64,000 nt of DNA from Halobellus litoreus (GCF_024464595.1 NZ_JANHAW010000004.1:1-64000); one strand, 5' to 3'. Counted from the first letter of the stretch, positions 32,766 through 42,230 are shown. Numbers and translations are program-made. Notes: generated by a model from the sequence alone, not told the origin.

Positions 32766-34484
32766 ATGACCAAATTCGAACTCACACGACGGAAATTGGT
32801 AAAAGCAGGTGCGGCGGTCGGGTTTGCGTCGGCGATGCCGTTCGGTGCGATGGGCGTCGCAGCCCAGTCGTCACCGTCCCTGGACAAATACGTGACCACG
32901 ATGCCGGTTCCGACTGTTCGGGAACCAGACGGCAAGCGCCAGGGTGCCGACTATCACGAAATCCGTATGAAGCAAGGGATCCAAGAGCTCCATCCGGACC
33001 TCGGCCAGACCAGGATCTGGGGGTACGACGGCCAGTATCCCGGCAAGACCATCGAGGCCCGACGTAACGAGCGCGTGAAGGTCAAGTGGATAAACGACCT
33101 TCCGGACGAGCACTTACTCCCGGTTGACGACACCATCCACGGCGCGGCAGGAAATCCCGAAGTGCGCACCGTCGCCCACGCCCACGGGCTTCACACCGAG
33201 TCCGCAAGCGATGGTCTGCCGGAGGCGTGGTTCACGCAGAACTACGACCAGACAGGTGATCACTTCGTCAAGGAAATCTACGATTACGACAACGGTCAGC
33301 CAGGTGCGACGCTCTGGTACCACGACCACGCGCTGGGCATCACCCGGTTGAACGTCTACGCCGGGCTCGCCGGCTTCTATATCTTACAAGACAACTACGA
33401 ACGAAGTCTCGACCTACCGACCGGCGACTACGACGTGCCCATCCTCATCCAGGATCGCTCGTTTACCGAGGAGGGCGAACTATTCTATCCAGATGTGGAA
33501 ATTGGAGATGTTGAGACGAGCATCGTGCCGGAATTCTTCGGCGATACTTCCGTCGTCAACGGGAAAGTCTGGCCGAAGTTCGAGGTCGAACCGCGGAAGT
33601 ATCGCTTCCGTGTCCTCAACGGGTGTAACTCCCGATTCATCAATCCCCGACTATTCGAAGTCACCGTGAATAATGAAGAGGACCCGGATGGCTCGACTCC
33701 TCCGGTATACCAGATCGGTACCGACCTTGGGTTCATCGATCAGACGTTCCAACCCGAGCGGATTAATCTTGGACCCGCAGAACGTGCTGAGATCATCGTT
33801 GACTTCTCCGGGATGGATGGCAAGAGTTTCGTTCTGGGCGATAACACCGCGTCCGCGCCATTCAAAGGGCCGGGAACAACTGTCCAGGAGGTCGAACTCT
33901 TCGACTTTATGCGCTTCGATGTCACTCTCCCGTTGGATGGGGAGGATACCAGTTCGATCCCCCAGAAGCCAGGGCGTCCCGATCCATTCGGCCAAGAACA
34001 AACCACGCGGGATCTACCGCTCATCGAGTCGACCGACGACTACGGCCGGCTCATGAACATCCTCAACCAGCGTAAGTGGGAGGATGGCATCTCGGAGAAT
34101 CCCAAGCTGGGGACGACCGAAGTGTGGAACCTCGTCAACACGACCGAGGATAGCCATCCCATCCACGTCCACCTCATCGAGTTCGAGGTGGTCGAACGCC
34201 AGCCGTTCGATGCTGCGGCCTATCTGGCGGACCTCAACGACGAGCAGGATCCAACAGACGATAACCTCGATCCGCTTGAGGAGTACTACACTGGCGACCC
34301 GAGAGCGCCAGAACCTGACGAGCGAGGTCGTAAAGATACAGTTCAGGCCCATCCTGAAGAGATAACGCGCATCAAGACTCGATTCGGGAGTCACACTGGT
34401 CGGTATGTCTGGCACTGCCACATCCTTGAACATGAGGACCACGAGATGATGCGCCCTTACGAGGTTGTAACCGGCGGCAACTAA
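32766..34484 (+). CDS. Tat-exported multicopper oxidase (laccase/CotA-like)
   Basis: 572 residues. Twin-arginine signal TRRKLVKAGAAVGFASAMPF with cleavage near AAQSS. All four copper-ligand clusters are present: VAHAHGLHT (about 137), LWYHDHALG (about 181), SHPIHVHLIEF (about 463) and WHCHILEHEDHEMM (about 549), the last holding the type 1 Cys, two His and the axial Met. The enzyme oxidises phenols, metals or bilirubin-like compounds and reduces oxygen to water outside the cell. Resembles the Haloferax laccase LccA group. Monocistronic, with a tandem-repeat operator upstream. Confidence 0.92.
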   Translation: MTKFELTRRKLVKAGAAVGFASAMPFGAMGVAAQSSPSLDKYVTTMPVPTVREPDGKRQGADYHEIRMKQGIQELHPDLGQTRIWGYDGQYPGKTIEARRNERVKVKWINDLPDEHLLPVDDTIHGAAGNPEVRTVAHAHGLHTESASDGLPEAWFTQNYDQTGDHFVKEIYDYDNGQPGATLWYHDHALGITRLNVYAGLAGFYILQDNYERSLDLPTGDYDVPILIQDRSFTEEGELFYPDVEIGDVETSIVPEFFGDTSVVNGKVWPKFEVEPRKYRFRVLNGCNSRFINPRLFEVTVNNEEDPDGSTPPVYQIGTDLGFIDQTFQPERINLGPAERAEIIVDFSGMDGKSFVLGDNTASAPFKGPGTTVQEVELFDFMRFDVTLPLDGEDTSSIPQKPGRPDPFGQEQTTRDLPLIESTDDYGRLMNILNQRKWEDGISENPKLGTTEVWNLVNTTEDSHPIHVHLIEFEVVERQPFDAAAYLADLNDEQDPTDDNLDPLEEYYTGDPRAPEPDERGRKDTVQAHPEEITRIKTRFGSHTGRYVWHCHILEHEDHEMMRPYEVVTGGN

Positions 34485-34589
34485 CACTCCCGAAGCCGTC
34501 CGGTTCCAGTATGCAACTCACGTCGATTATTTTCAGCTGGGCGTTGCAGAAACAATGAAAAGGATGTCTCAAAGAGACTATTTGCCAAG

Positions 34590-34660
34590 TGTGGACGGTA
34601 TTGAGCAAATCGAGGTGTCGAAGAATGGCTATGAGAACCGTTGTATGATACCTCCTGCCC
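34590..34660. mobile_element. Solo IS-end remnant
   Basis: ATTGAGCAAATCGAGGTG...GAGAACCGTTGTATGATACC resembles 40095-40155 (GAGCGAATCGAGGTGGTGG...GGACCGTTGTATGACTCCC) base by base with a few gaps. Neither is attached to a transposase gene. Both appear to be outer ends of a deleted insertion sequence. Confidence 0.4.
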
Positions 34661-34672
34661 TCGGGAAATTCT

Positions 34673-34985
34673 TCAAGCGACACCGCCGAGGAGGTTTCCG
34701 ACGGTGTAGGCGACGATTGCGGCGGCCATTCCGACGACGAACATCTCTGCTCCGTTCACGAACCAGCGCCGGCTCGTCACGAAACTTCGGCTCGCCCCCA
34801 CGGCAAAGAATGCGAACCGGTGAAGGCAATCGAGAGGAGGAATGTCGGCCTCACTTCGAGAATGTACGGAATCAGTGGCGCCCAGCCAGCAATGACAAAC
34901 GCGAGAAACGTGACGAACGCCGTGCGTCTGGGTGACTTGCCGTCGGCCAACTCTTCGGGAGGATCTCGTTCATCCTCTCGGACGG
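34673..34985 (-). pseudogene. VIT1/CCC1-type iron/manganese transporter, truncated and frameshifted
   Basis: Leftwards from 34985: REDERDPPEELADGKSPRRT, AFVTFLAFVIAGWAPLIPYI, then after a shift AFFAVGASRSFVTSRRWFVN and GAEMFVVGMAAAIVAYTVGN to LLGGVA and a stop at 34673. This is the C-terminal half of a vacuolar-iron-transporter-like protein. The N-terminal half is missing exactly where the IS debris at 34.99 kb begins, so insertion events removed it. Confidence 0.65.
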
Positions 34986-34993
34986 ATCGCTGT

Positions 34994-35014
34994 TGACATC
35001 CTCCCCGCGCTAAA
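34994..35014. other. Left half of an IS200/IS605-type right-end hairpin
   Basis: TGACATCCTCCCCGCGCTAAA. The right half, TAAAGCGCGAGG, is at 36377-36388. Joined, they give a CCGCGC-TAAA-GCGCG(A)G stem-loop like the one at 20.93 kb. The two halves are separated by the ISH3-type element. Confidence 0.6.
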
Positions 35015-36376
35015 CAGTAGTTGCCGAACCTAACTGAGATTCTTCACGCTGGGCTGCGTTGGTCGAAAGATGGTACAGACAACAGAGGTGAAACAAGTCT
35101 GTCGTGCTGCTTCGACGTTGCTATTCTCGGAGCTGGATTTTGGTGTCAAATCGTGCGGTGAGTACACGAGAGAGGATTTCGAGGAAATCCTCTCTCGTAT
35201 CGCCTTCGATCACGAGTTCGCAAACACGGGTGGCAAAACGCTCCAACTTGACCGTGACGAGCAAGTGGACCTCACAGCCACAACTCGGAACCCTCTCGCT
35301 AAATCGCTGTTGTACCACCTGCGAAATCTTTCGACGGACGCTATCGACGATCAGTTCGATGGCGTCCAGGATCGATTATTCGAAGTCCTCCGATCACAGC
35401 GGCGACTCCCCGATTTCGTCGATGTTGCCATCGATCTTCACGAGTGGCGCTTCTACGGATCAGCCGACACTGACCACGTGATAACGACGTATCCTGATTT
35501 AGGAACGAACAGAGCGTTTTGCTTCGCAACGCTGTGTATCGTTGCACCTCGCACTCGGTTCACGCTTGCTGTGCTGCCGATGGACGCGAACGGCTTTCGC
35601 GCCAAGCGCGAAGCCGTTCGCTCCTTACTCGAAACTGCGCGTGAGTACGTCTCAATTCGGCACGTCTACCTCGACCGTGGATTCTACCAGGTCCACGTCG
35701 TTGCGGAGTTAGAGCAGTTGGGTGTTGACTACATCGTTCGTGCGCGACCGAGTAGCGGAATGAAAGGCCGTCTCAGCGCCGGCGCTGAGACGGTCACCGA
35801 CGAGTACACGATGCGACGAAAGCGAAAACCAACTGCGTCGGTAGACGTCACAGTCTTCGCAGTTCCGCACCGCACAATCGAAGACGAGCACGTCTGGTTC
35901 GTAACAAGCTTAGATGTAGATCCGGCGACAGCGAAGGCGTACGCGGCGGCGTTCCGCCGCCGCTGGGGCATCGAGACCTCGTATCGACAGATCGGTGACT
36001 TTCTTCCGAGAACGTCGTCGCCGACGTTCTCGGTGCGATTGTTCTACTTTCTGTTCGCGGTTTCGCTGTACAATCTCTGGGTGCTAGCCAACGTGTTAGC
36101 TTCAGCTGACACAGTTCCAAAGACACCGCCGATCTCAACACGAATCTTCCGTAGATTCGTTCTCTCAACAGACTACGGCTGAATACGCATTCGAGTCCGA
36201 CCGGGATGACCGGTGAGTGCGCCCTGTTGTGGAGAGGCATCGCTCGGGAGCGCCGCTGGCGCGGCGCTCCCTCGCTCTCTCAGAGAATCTGTCATAGCGC
36301 AATTCGACACGACGGCGAGATCTCCGATCTCAACGGCTTTCTCAGCGCGGAGCAGAATCTGATTCGGCAACTACTG
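35015..36376. mobile_element. ISH3-family insertion sequence, complete
   Basis: 1362 bp bounded by inverted repeats CAGTAGTTGCCGAA (35015-35028) and TTCGGCAACTACTG (36363-36376), extending imperfectly to about 30 bases through AGATTCT and AGAATCT. Flanking TAAA at 35011-35014 and 36377-36380 is a probable target duplication. The target is the loop of a hairpin from an older IS200/IS605 end. Confidence 0.8.
35070..36182 (+). CDS. ISH3-type DDE transposase
   Basis: 370 residues. Catalytic triad: Asp in VDVAIDLHEWRFYGS (about 130), Asp in VYLDRGFYQVHVV (about 203), Glu in RRRWGIETSYRQIGDF (about 306). It is full length, with undamaged ends and TIRs on both sides, so the element may be active. 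Internal palindromes such as GAGAGGATTTCGAGGAAATCCTCTC occur inside the gene near 35170-35195. Confidence 0.9.
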   Translation: MVQTTEVKQVCRAASTLLFSELDFGVKSCGEYTREDFEEILSRIAFDHEFANTGGKTLQLDRDEQVDLTATTRNPLAKSLLYHLRNLSTDAIDDQFDGVQDRLFEVLRSQRRLPDFVDVAIDLHEWRFYGSADTDHVITTYPDLGTNRAFCFATLCIVAPRTRFTLAVLPMDANGFRAKREAVRSLLETAREYVSIRHVYLDRGFYQVHVVAELEQLGVDYIVRARPSSGMKGRLSAGAETVTDEYTMRRKRKPTASVDVTVFAVPHRTIEDEHVWFVTSLDVDPATAKAYAAAFRRRWGIETSYRQIGDFLPRTSSPTFSVRLFYFLFAVSLYNLWVLANVLASADTVPKTPPISTRIFRRFVLSTDYG

Positions 36377-36381
36377 TAAAG

Positions 36382-36577
36382 CGCGAGGCTTTCGCCTCGT
36401 ATTTTCCGTAAAATTTTATTTTGGTCGAAGATTTTACATTTAAAATTATCTAGAGGTGATATATCTTTGAACAACTACCAATGAAAAATCAGTCTTGTAG
36501 CGGCTTACAAGAGATGAAGCCCAGCAATAAGCCGCTTCAATCCATTCACCAGTACCTTCTGGCCCGCGCCCGACGCG
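36382..36577. other. AT-rich region with hairpins
   Basis: GCGAGGCTTTCGCCTCG followed by TATTTT (about 36383-36405) looks like a terminator hairpin. AGCGGCTTA (from 36498) and TAAGCCGCT (about 36527) form a nine-base inverted repeat. No gene seen. Confidence 0.4.
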
Positions 36578-36955
36578 TCACTCTCGGATGGTGATCTCGT
36601 CGTCTTCTTTCGGGACAACACACAGGAATGACCCGCGGTCGTCGTTGTCGTTTTGGTACCAGTGTTCGACACCCGCCGGGATCAGGAGCGAATCACCCTC
36701 CGACACGGTGTGGGTTTCGTCACCAACTCCGACCTGGTAGGTGCCTTCGATGACGAACTGTTCGTGTTCGACCTTGTTAGTGTGTCGTGGGATCCGTGCC
36801 CCTGGCTCGAGGATGAACCGTCGCATATTGAAATTCGGTGTTCCATCTTCATCACCCAGCAGGACACCTTTCTGGAGGCCCTCAGCCAACTCGACGGTGT
36901 CGTAGGTGATCTCCGAGGCACGGCGGATGGTTGGTGTGGGATTTGTGGCTGTCAT
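36578..36955 (-). CDS. Cupin-domain protein
   Basis: 125 residues from the ATG at 36955 (MTATNPTPTIRRASEITYD). The cupin motifs are RHTNKVEHEQFVIEGTY (His, His, Glu metal ligands) and DSLLIPAGVEHWYQN (final His). A single cupin with a complete metal site; possibly a small sensor or dioxygenase/isomerase-like enzyme. Monocistronic and flanked by IS elements. Confidence 0.85.
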   Translation of the reverse strand: MTATNPTPTIRRASEITYDTVELAEGLQKGVLLGDEDGTPNFNMRRFILEPGARIPRHTNKVEHEQFVIEGTYQVGVGDETHTVSEGDSLLIPAGVEHWYQNDNDDRGSFLCVVPKEDDEITIRE

Positions 36956-37292
36956 TGTTCGTGTATTTGCGGGCAAGGACTTGGGTTTGTTTACAGAGCG
37001 TGGTTCCCGTTTGTTCTGACTTGATTGTAACCAACACTGCGATTCTTCCAGGGAAGTGTTGGTTAAAAATTCTGGATGACCAGTGAGCCGAAAAGCGCTT
37101 GATTCCGAATACTCCCCTCGTACACGACGATACCGACGCCGGCAGTGCGATCCTCTCACGACTGAAAGAGCGGGGCTCGTGCGGCACAAGCGTCCGTACT
37201 GGGCGATCACAGACGACTAAGACCTACTACGAGGAGTCACTCACGTTCCGCGGTGGTGGCCCACTCAGGAAAAAGTGAAATTGGTAACTCAA

Positions 37293-38362
37293 GAGGGTGT
37301 CATAGAACGATTACCACACCAAAGAGCAGGGTGAATGCTGAGATGGTATGGCCTCAGCGACCCTGCAAGATGATCCTTCAGTAGAGACGTTCTTCAATGT
37401 CGCGGAGACGGAGACGTTAGCGCTGTTTGAGCATCTCTCATTCGAGTTTCTCGAAGAGTTCGACGTGTTTCGCCCCGGCGGAGACGGGGCGAACACGAGA
37501 GCACGAGCCACCAGAGATGATGCGTGGGTTCCTCCACTGCTACTACCACCACATCTACGGGATTCGTCCCGTTGAACGAGAGCTTCGGAACACGATCGTT
37601 TGGCTGAGCTGTAACTTCGATCGACCGCCGTCGAGAGACGCGGTCGATCGTTTTCTCACCGACCTCGAACACGTCGTTGACGAGGTCTTTGACCGACTCG
37701 TCGAGCAGGCCGCCCGCCGCGGCCTGCTCGACTTGACCTACTGTATCGATTCAACTGACGTGAGGGCGATGCCCGCCGATCAAGATGCGTCGCAGTGCTA
37801 CGATCCAACCGACGATGAGTACTACTACGACTACGGCTGTACGATCGTCTCGACCGGGCAAAAGATCCCGATTGCAGCGGAGTTCACAGAGAGTAAGCAA
37901 GCGCCAGAGGAGACGGCGATGCGCGTCACGCGTGACGCGCTCGCCGTCGCCACACCGATCTGGATGCTTGGAGACAGCGCCTACGACACGCTCGACTGGC
38001 ACGACCCCTGCGGCCAGCAGGTGGTCGTGCCAGTCGCTCCGTACAACGCGCGAAACACCGACGACCCGAAAGATATCGAGTACAGGGTCGAAGACCGCAT
38101 TGACGAACACAGCGAAGACGTTCAACTGAAGCAATCCACGTTGGATGAGACGTACAACCGCCGTACTGGAGTCGAACGAACCAATGAATCAGTGAAGGGC
38201 TGCGGCCTCGGGCGTGCGTTCGCCCGAGGCCGCGTCCATGCACGAGCGCAGGTGTTCCTCGCACTCTGTCTGCGTCTCGTCGTCGCAATCACCAACTACG
38301 AACGCGGAGACAATCCGGGAAGCACGATCATCACGGTGTGAGAACTCTTCAATGACACCCTC
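37293..38362. mobile_element. IS5-like insertion sequence
   Basis: 1070 bp. Ends GAGGGTGTCATAGAA (37293-37307) and the inverse TTCAATGACACCCTC (38348-38362), 14 of 15 matching. Similar end sequences occur alone at 32.3, 38.42 and 40.14 kb and inside the 350 bp repeats. No clear target duplication. The transposase gene carries a frameshift. Confidence 0.7.
37348..38341 (+). pseudogene. IS5-like transposase with a frameshift near 37490
   Basis: The N-terminus MASATLQDDPSVETFFNVAE through FLEEFDVFRPGGDGANTR is in one frame. The rest, from REHEPPEMMRGFLHCYYHHI on, is in the next, with an overlap at 37480-37500. Catalytic residues are all in the second frame: YCIDSTDVRAM (Asp), WMLGDSAYDTLDW (Asp) and RTGVERTNESVKG (Glu). 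Either one base was lost or the element uses programmed frameshifting. C-terminal tail intact. Confidence 0.75.
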
Positions 38363-38475
38363 GGAGTAACACCAATAAGATGTAGAGTTCACCGGCGGCA
38401 CCGATTACATTGATGAGTTCTATAACACCCTCAACAAGACAACGTATTAACATACTGGACGCCTTCAAGTATCGT

Positions 38476-38832
38476 ATGGACTCTCGCTTCTCGACGTTCG
38501 TCAATAGGTACGTTCTCATAATCTTCGTCGTGCAGATCCTGGGGTGGGTCGTGATCGCGGCGATGATCGATCCCTCCCCTAGACCAGCCGTCGCATGGGT
38601 TCGGACGCTTCCTGAGTTCGTTCGGCTTCTGTTACTCCCGCTGGGCATCCTCTCGATTCCTGCAATCGGTATCTCTATCGGCCTCGAGTGGGCGCTCTCA
38701 CTTGTGGGGGTTTCGCCGGAATCGATCCCTGCGATTCTAAACGCTCGCGGCGACGTACTGGTGTTCGCAAGCGCATATGCTCTCGCAGTTATCGGTGCCT
38801 GGGGGATCACTCGGATCGCAGGTTCCAAGTAA
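38476..38832 (+). CDS. Three-helix membrane protein
   Basis: 118 residues from the ATG at 38476 (MDSRFSTFVNRYVLIIFVVQ). Earlier in-frame codons from 38410 lie in IS-end sequence. Helices at about 10-32, 48-80 and 92-112. GLEWALSLVGVSPESIPA is the largest loop. Family not recognised. Confidence 0.6.
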   Translation: MDSRFSTFVNRYVLIIFVVQILGWVVIAAMIDPSPRPAVAWVRTLPEFVRLLLLPLGILSIPAIGISIGLEWALSLVGVSPESIPAILNARGDVLVFASAYALAVIGAWGITRIAGSK

Positions 38833-38867
38833 CGGGCCCACCCTCTCACAGGAGACTGCGGGAGCTC

Positions 38868-39062
38868 CTAGGCGGTGGCGCCACGTCGAGCGGCTTCTTG
38901 CTCCTCGGCACCCTCGCGGACGCCGACGACAATGAGCGCGAGAATAATCCAAAGCTCGCCGACGTCAGCGAAGATGGTGAGATTTTCTACGAGCAGTTCG
39001 GGAGCGTCCGCGAACCCGTAGCTCACGAACGCAGTGAGACGATGCTCGGTCGAAATCCACAC
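38868..39062 (-). CDS. Hypothetical single-helix protein
   Basis: A GTG at 39062 opens a 64-residue frame, WISTEHRLTAFVSYGFADAP, with one helix (LWIILALIVVGV) and a charged Ala/Glu tail. Composition looks coding, but start and family are uncertain; it may be the end of a broken gene. Confidence 0.35.
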   Translation of the reverse strand: MWISTEHRLTAFVSYGFADAPELLVENLTIFADVGELWIILALIVVGVREGAEEQEAARRGATA

Positions 39063-39235
39063 AGGTAGTCTACTCCCCTGTCGCGGCCAATTGGGAGTGA
39101 CACGGTCTCTGGCTGACCGTCGAGTGACCAGCGTATCCTGCCCCGTCCGCACGGTCGGAGACAGTCTGACTGGCGGATGAGAAACCACCGACAAGGTTAT
39201 CTTCTCAGACAGCTTATGTCATATGAGTTATAATA

Positions 39236-39970
39236 ATGGCATCGTCTACTAACCAAGCAGTCGAGAGTATCGAGCAGCCGACCAGTGTGAGTGGGTGGAA
39301 CTACCTGCGTGTCGGTGGGCTGGCTGCGCTGGCCGAGGCGGCCATCTACGTGGCCGGTATCGCGTACTTCCTCGTCATCCTCGATTTCGCGAACGTCTCC
39401 GGGGCGCTCCAAGAGGTCGAACTGTTCGTCGCGAACGAGACGAGTCTGTACGCGATGAACCTACTCATCTACGTGGTCTTCGGTATCGTACTGGTGGCGC
39501 TCGTTCTGGCGCTCCACGAGCATCTCAAAGCCGACGCACCGATGCTGATGCGCGCGACGACCGCGTTCGGGCTCATCTGGGCCGGCCTCGTCATCGCCAG
39601 CGGAATGATTGCCACCCTCGCGACGAGCGCCGTCGTCGACCTCTACAGTACCGACCCGACGCAGGCGACCACGGTCTGGCTGGCAGTTAGCCCGGTCATC
39701 GACGGGATGGGCGGCGGTAACGAGATTATCGGCGGGCTCTGGACGCTACTCGTGAGTGTGGTGGCGCTACGGACGCGGGCGCTCCACCGACTGGTGAACT
39801 ACTTCGGGCTCGTGGTCGGGACTGCAGGTATCATCTCGGCGATTCCAGCACTCGGTGAGATCGGCGGTGGCATCTTCGGGCTTACCCAGATTGTCTGGTT
39901 CGTCGCTCTCGGCGTCCTCTTGTTAGGCGCGGGACGCCGTGAGGCGTCCGCATACCTTCGTGAGGAGTGA
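39236..39970 (+). CDS. DUF4386-like membrane protein
   Basis: 244 residues with six or seven helices. The order of features (YLRVGGLAALAEAAIYVAGI start, ALVLALHEHLKADAPMLMRA mid loop, LHRLVNYFGLVVGTAG late helix) resembles DUF4386, integral membrane proteins of unknown function. A TATA-like GCTTATG lies about 25 bases before the start. Confidence 0.7.
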   Translation: MASSTNQAVESIEQPTSVSGWNYLRVGGLAALAEAAIYVAGIAYFLVILDFANVSGALQEVELFVANETSLYAMNLLIYVVFGIVLVALVLALHEHLKADAPMLMRATTAFGLIWAGLVIASGMIATLATSAVVDLYSTDPTQATTVWLAVSPVIDGMGGGNEIIGGLWTLLVSVVALRTRALHRLVNYFGLVVGTAGIISAIPALGEIGGGIFGLTQIVWFVALGVLLLGAGRREASAYLREE

Positions 39971-40084
39971 GTCGACCGATTGTGGTGTGAGACGAACATG
40001 GACGGGGCGCTGAGTGAATCCTCTGTATCTCGCGGGCAGTTTCTGACAAGCTCTGAGGGTGTCACGACCTGTCGCGTTACGTAT

Positions 40085-40155
40085 TTCGCCTGTACCGAGC
40101 GAATCGAGGTGGTGGTGAAGCTCAATCATTTGGACCGTTGTATGACTCCCTCAAC
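40085..40155. mobile_element. Solo IS-end remnant
   Basis: Homologous to 34590-34660 and ending in TGACTCCCTCAACTC, a variant of the IS5-like terminal repeat. It abuts the stop of the HTH_10 gene at 40156. Confidence 0.4.
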
Positions 40156-40872
40156 TCAAAGCAACTTTTTCAGCAGATTCCGCTCGGCCCGCTGGAGGTG
40201 TTCGTTGACCGTTGAAGAATCGAGTTCCAGCTCGGTCGCAATCTCCTTGGCAGAGACCGCCTTGGGGACTTCGTAGTAGCCCATCTCCCAGGCCGTCTGG
40301 ATAACCTCGCGCTGGCGCGCGGTCAGGTCGTCAAGCGGGTAGTCGGGACCATCGTAGCCCCCGATGCGCTGGAGGGTCGGCGAGACCCCAGCAGCCTCGT
40401 ATTCGTTGAGTTGCCCAGAAATCGCCTCGTGCGGACCGACAAGTGACATCGTCGCACCGCGTTCGTCTACGTCGGGATCACAGGTCCCCACGAGATCTCC
40501 GGCCGTCTCTTCGAGAATTTCCGGCAGGTCCGGTGCGGTAAAGGAGAGGACGTAGACGTGTGAGTCATCCCGTTCGGCCACGTGGTTCCACTGGTTGACG
40601 TACTCGAGCTCATCGAGCGCAGCTTCGTCACACTGCCTCTCCAGTTCAGCCTGGATGACCGCTCCGTTCCCACGACAGGCCAGTTCCTCGAAGTCGAGAA
40701 GGCCTGCCTCCTGATCGGTGTCTCGGTCCTCTCAGAAACCGTTCTCGACCTCCTGTCGTGAAAGCACCACGAAAGCGATCCGGACGCTCTGGGTAATCCG
40801 GTGACGACGGTCGGCTGGTGGCAGTCGTACTCCTACCGCCTTCCCGACTACACCAAATTGAGTAAATATCAT
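40156..40872 (-). pseudogene. HTH_10 (bacterio-opsin activator type) regulator with one nonsense codon
   Basis: The frame starting at ATG 40872 (MIFTQFGVVGKAVGVRLPPA) reads through RITQSVRIAFVVLSRQEVEN to a TGA at 40732-40734. It then continues unbroken to 40156 with LTARQREVIQTAWEMGYYEV and ATELELDSSTVNEHLQRAER, the HTH_10 DNA-binding domain. A GTG at 40579 could start a 141-residue N-terminally shortened protein. Either a recent pseudogene or a truncated regulator. Confidence 0.65.
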
Positions 40873-41063
40873 ATTATCAATTATAAATAAATTATAATTG
40901 GTACTACTGCCGTATAGTAACCAAAGTGTATTTTTTGATCCGGAATCGAATCTCTCACCACTGTTGCACCGACTATCGAATAGTTGACGCCCGTACCAAC
41001 CAAATGCCGATTATCACAGGATAATGACAAGCAGTAACGGACTACCAGGCACGAATTGGCAAT

Positions 41064-41717
41064 TTACTTATCATCAACGATACTAGATAAAATAAGTCTA
41101 CTGATACCACGTCTGAGGAGACCACTGGCGGCTGGTTGCGAAATACCGAGCGTGTCGGCAACCCCGCCAAGCGTTACATCTCGGGGGTCTTCGAAGTATC
41201 CCATCTCGAACGCGACGAGAAGCGCCTCTCGCTGACTCTCCGTCAAGCCGGCGGAGGAGGTACCGATACTGGCGTACTCGTTCACTCGCAGGAGATCGAT
41301 GTCGACGTCGTTCGCCTGTGCGTAGTCCCAGAGGTCGACTAGCTTCTTTCGTTCGGGCATCCACACCGTTATGATCCACGCGTTGCTCTCGTTCTCCATA
41401 TCGAGCGCGACACCGTTTGCCATCGATATCACCGGCGAGAAGGTCTTCGCTTCGGCGGTGTACTCGAACCTGTAGATCGCCCTCTGGTCGGTGGTTTCGA
41501 TGACCCGCTCGAACTCACTAATCGTACGATCGTCTCGCAAACCCTCCTCGAACCGATAGAAATCGGACGATTCGACATAATACAGGAACCGCCCCGACTT
41601 GGGGTCGGTTCCCGCCTCCGAGACCGGCTTGACCTTCGAACTGTTGTCGTACGTAACCGTCTTCGTGAGCACGATGTCAGGGTGCTCGACCCGGACGACT
41701 GCTTTGATATCGCTCAT
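41064..41717 (-). CDS. HTH_10 (bacterio-opsin activator type) regulator
   Basis: 217 residues from the ATG at 41717 (MSDIKAVVRVEHPDIVLTKT). The N-terminal part is a bacterio-opsin-activator-like sensory domain. The C-terminus GLTESQREALLVAFEMGYFE, then ADTLGISQPAASGLLRRGIS, is HTH_10. Very similar in plan to the regulator at 44823. Target unknown. Confidence 0.85.
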   Translation of the reverse strand: MSDIKAVVRVEHPDIVLTKTVTYDNSSKVKPVSEAGTDPKSGRFLYYVESSDFYRFEEGLRDDRTISEFERVIETTDQRAIYRFEYTAEAKTFSPVISMANGVALDMENESNAWIITVWMPERKKLVDLWDYAQANDVDIDLLRVNEYASIGTSSAGLTESQREALLVAFEMGYFEDPRDVTLGGVADTLGISQPAASGLLRRGISRLILSSIVDDK

Positions 41718-41959
41718 TGTCTTTGATTGTTTCCCGGTCGGGAGTGGGGAGTCGACGCGTGGGCTTCGAGGAGTAATTGGCGTTTGAGCCACTTGATAGT
41801 AAGGTTTTCTCGGGGCTGCCCCGCTACCAGCGGGCGTTCGGTCACCGTAGCGCCCGATACGGTCGTCGAAAGCACTGTAATTCAAAAATAGCACAATAGA
41901 ATCACATATGAATTACTGACCAACGCCCCACGAATGGTGTGATACCTCACCCGTCATCG

Positions 41960-42230
41960 TTGAGCGGATGAGTCAATCTCGACGCTCCAGGACCTATATG
42001 AGAAATGTAGTCACTGAGCCGGTGCCTCGGCGGTCGAAGAGTTCGGTACTGGACAGCAATTTTGCATCGGTGTTTCTTGTGGTGTATAAACAAGACAGCC
42101 CGCTATCGGTGCGGACAGCGGTCTCGTCGACAGAGACCGAGTTGGCGATGTCGATGCCGGGCCAGATACGTCATCAGCGAGCCGAGGTATCTATTGCCAA
42201 ATCGACTGACGAGGTCGTTCTACGCCTAAT
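41960..42230 (-). pseudogene. IS6-type transposase remnant
   Basis: One minus-strand frame reads WPGIDIANSVSVDETAVRTD, then LFDRRGTGSVTTFL, stop, LERRD. This parallels the VDET-V...LF-RRGTD--A--FL--L-EKHD region around the first and second catalytic Asp of IS6-group (ISH15/ISH29-like) transposases. Surrounding sequence up to 42384 is too decayed to translate. Confidence 0.5.
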
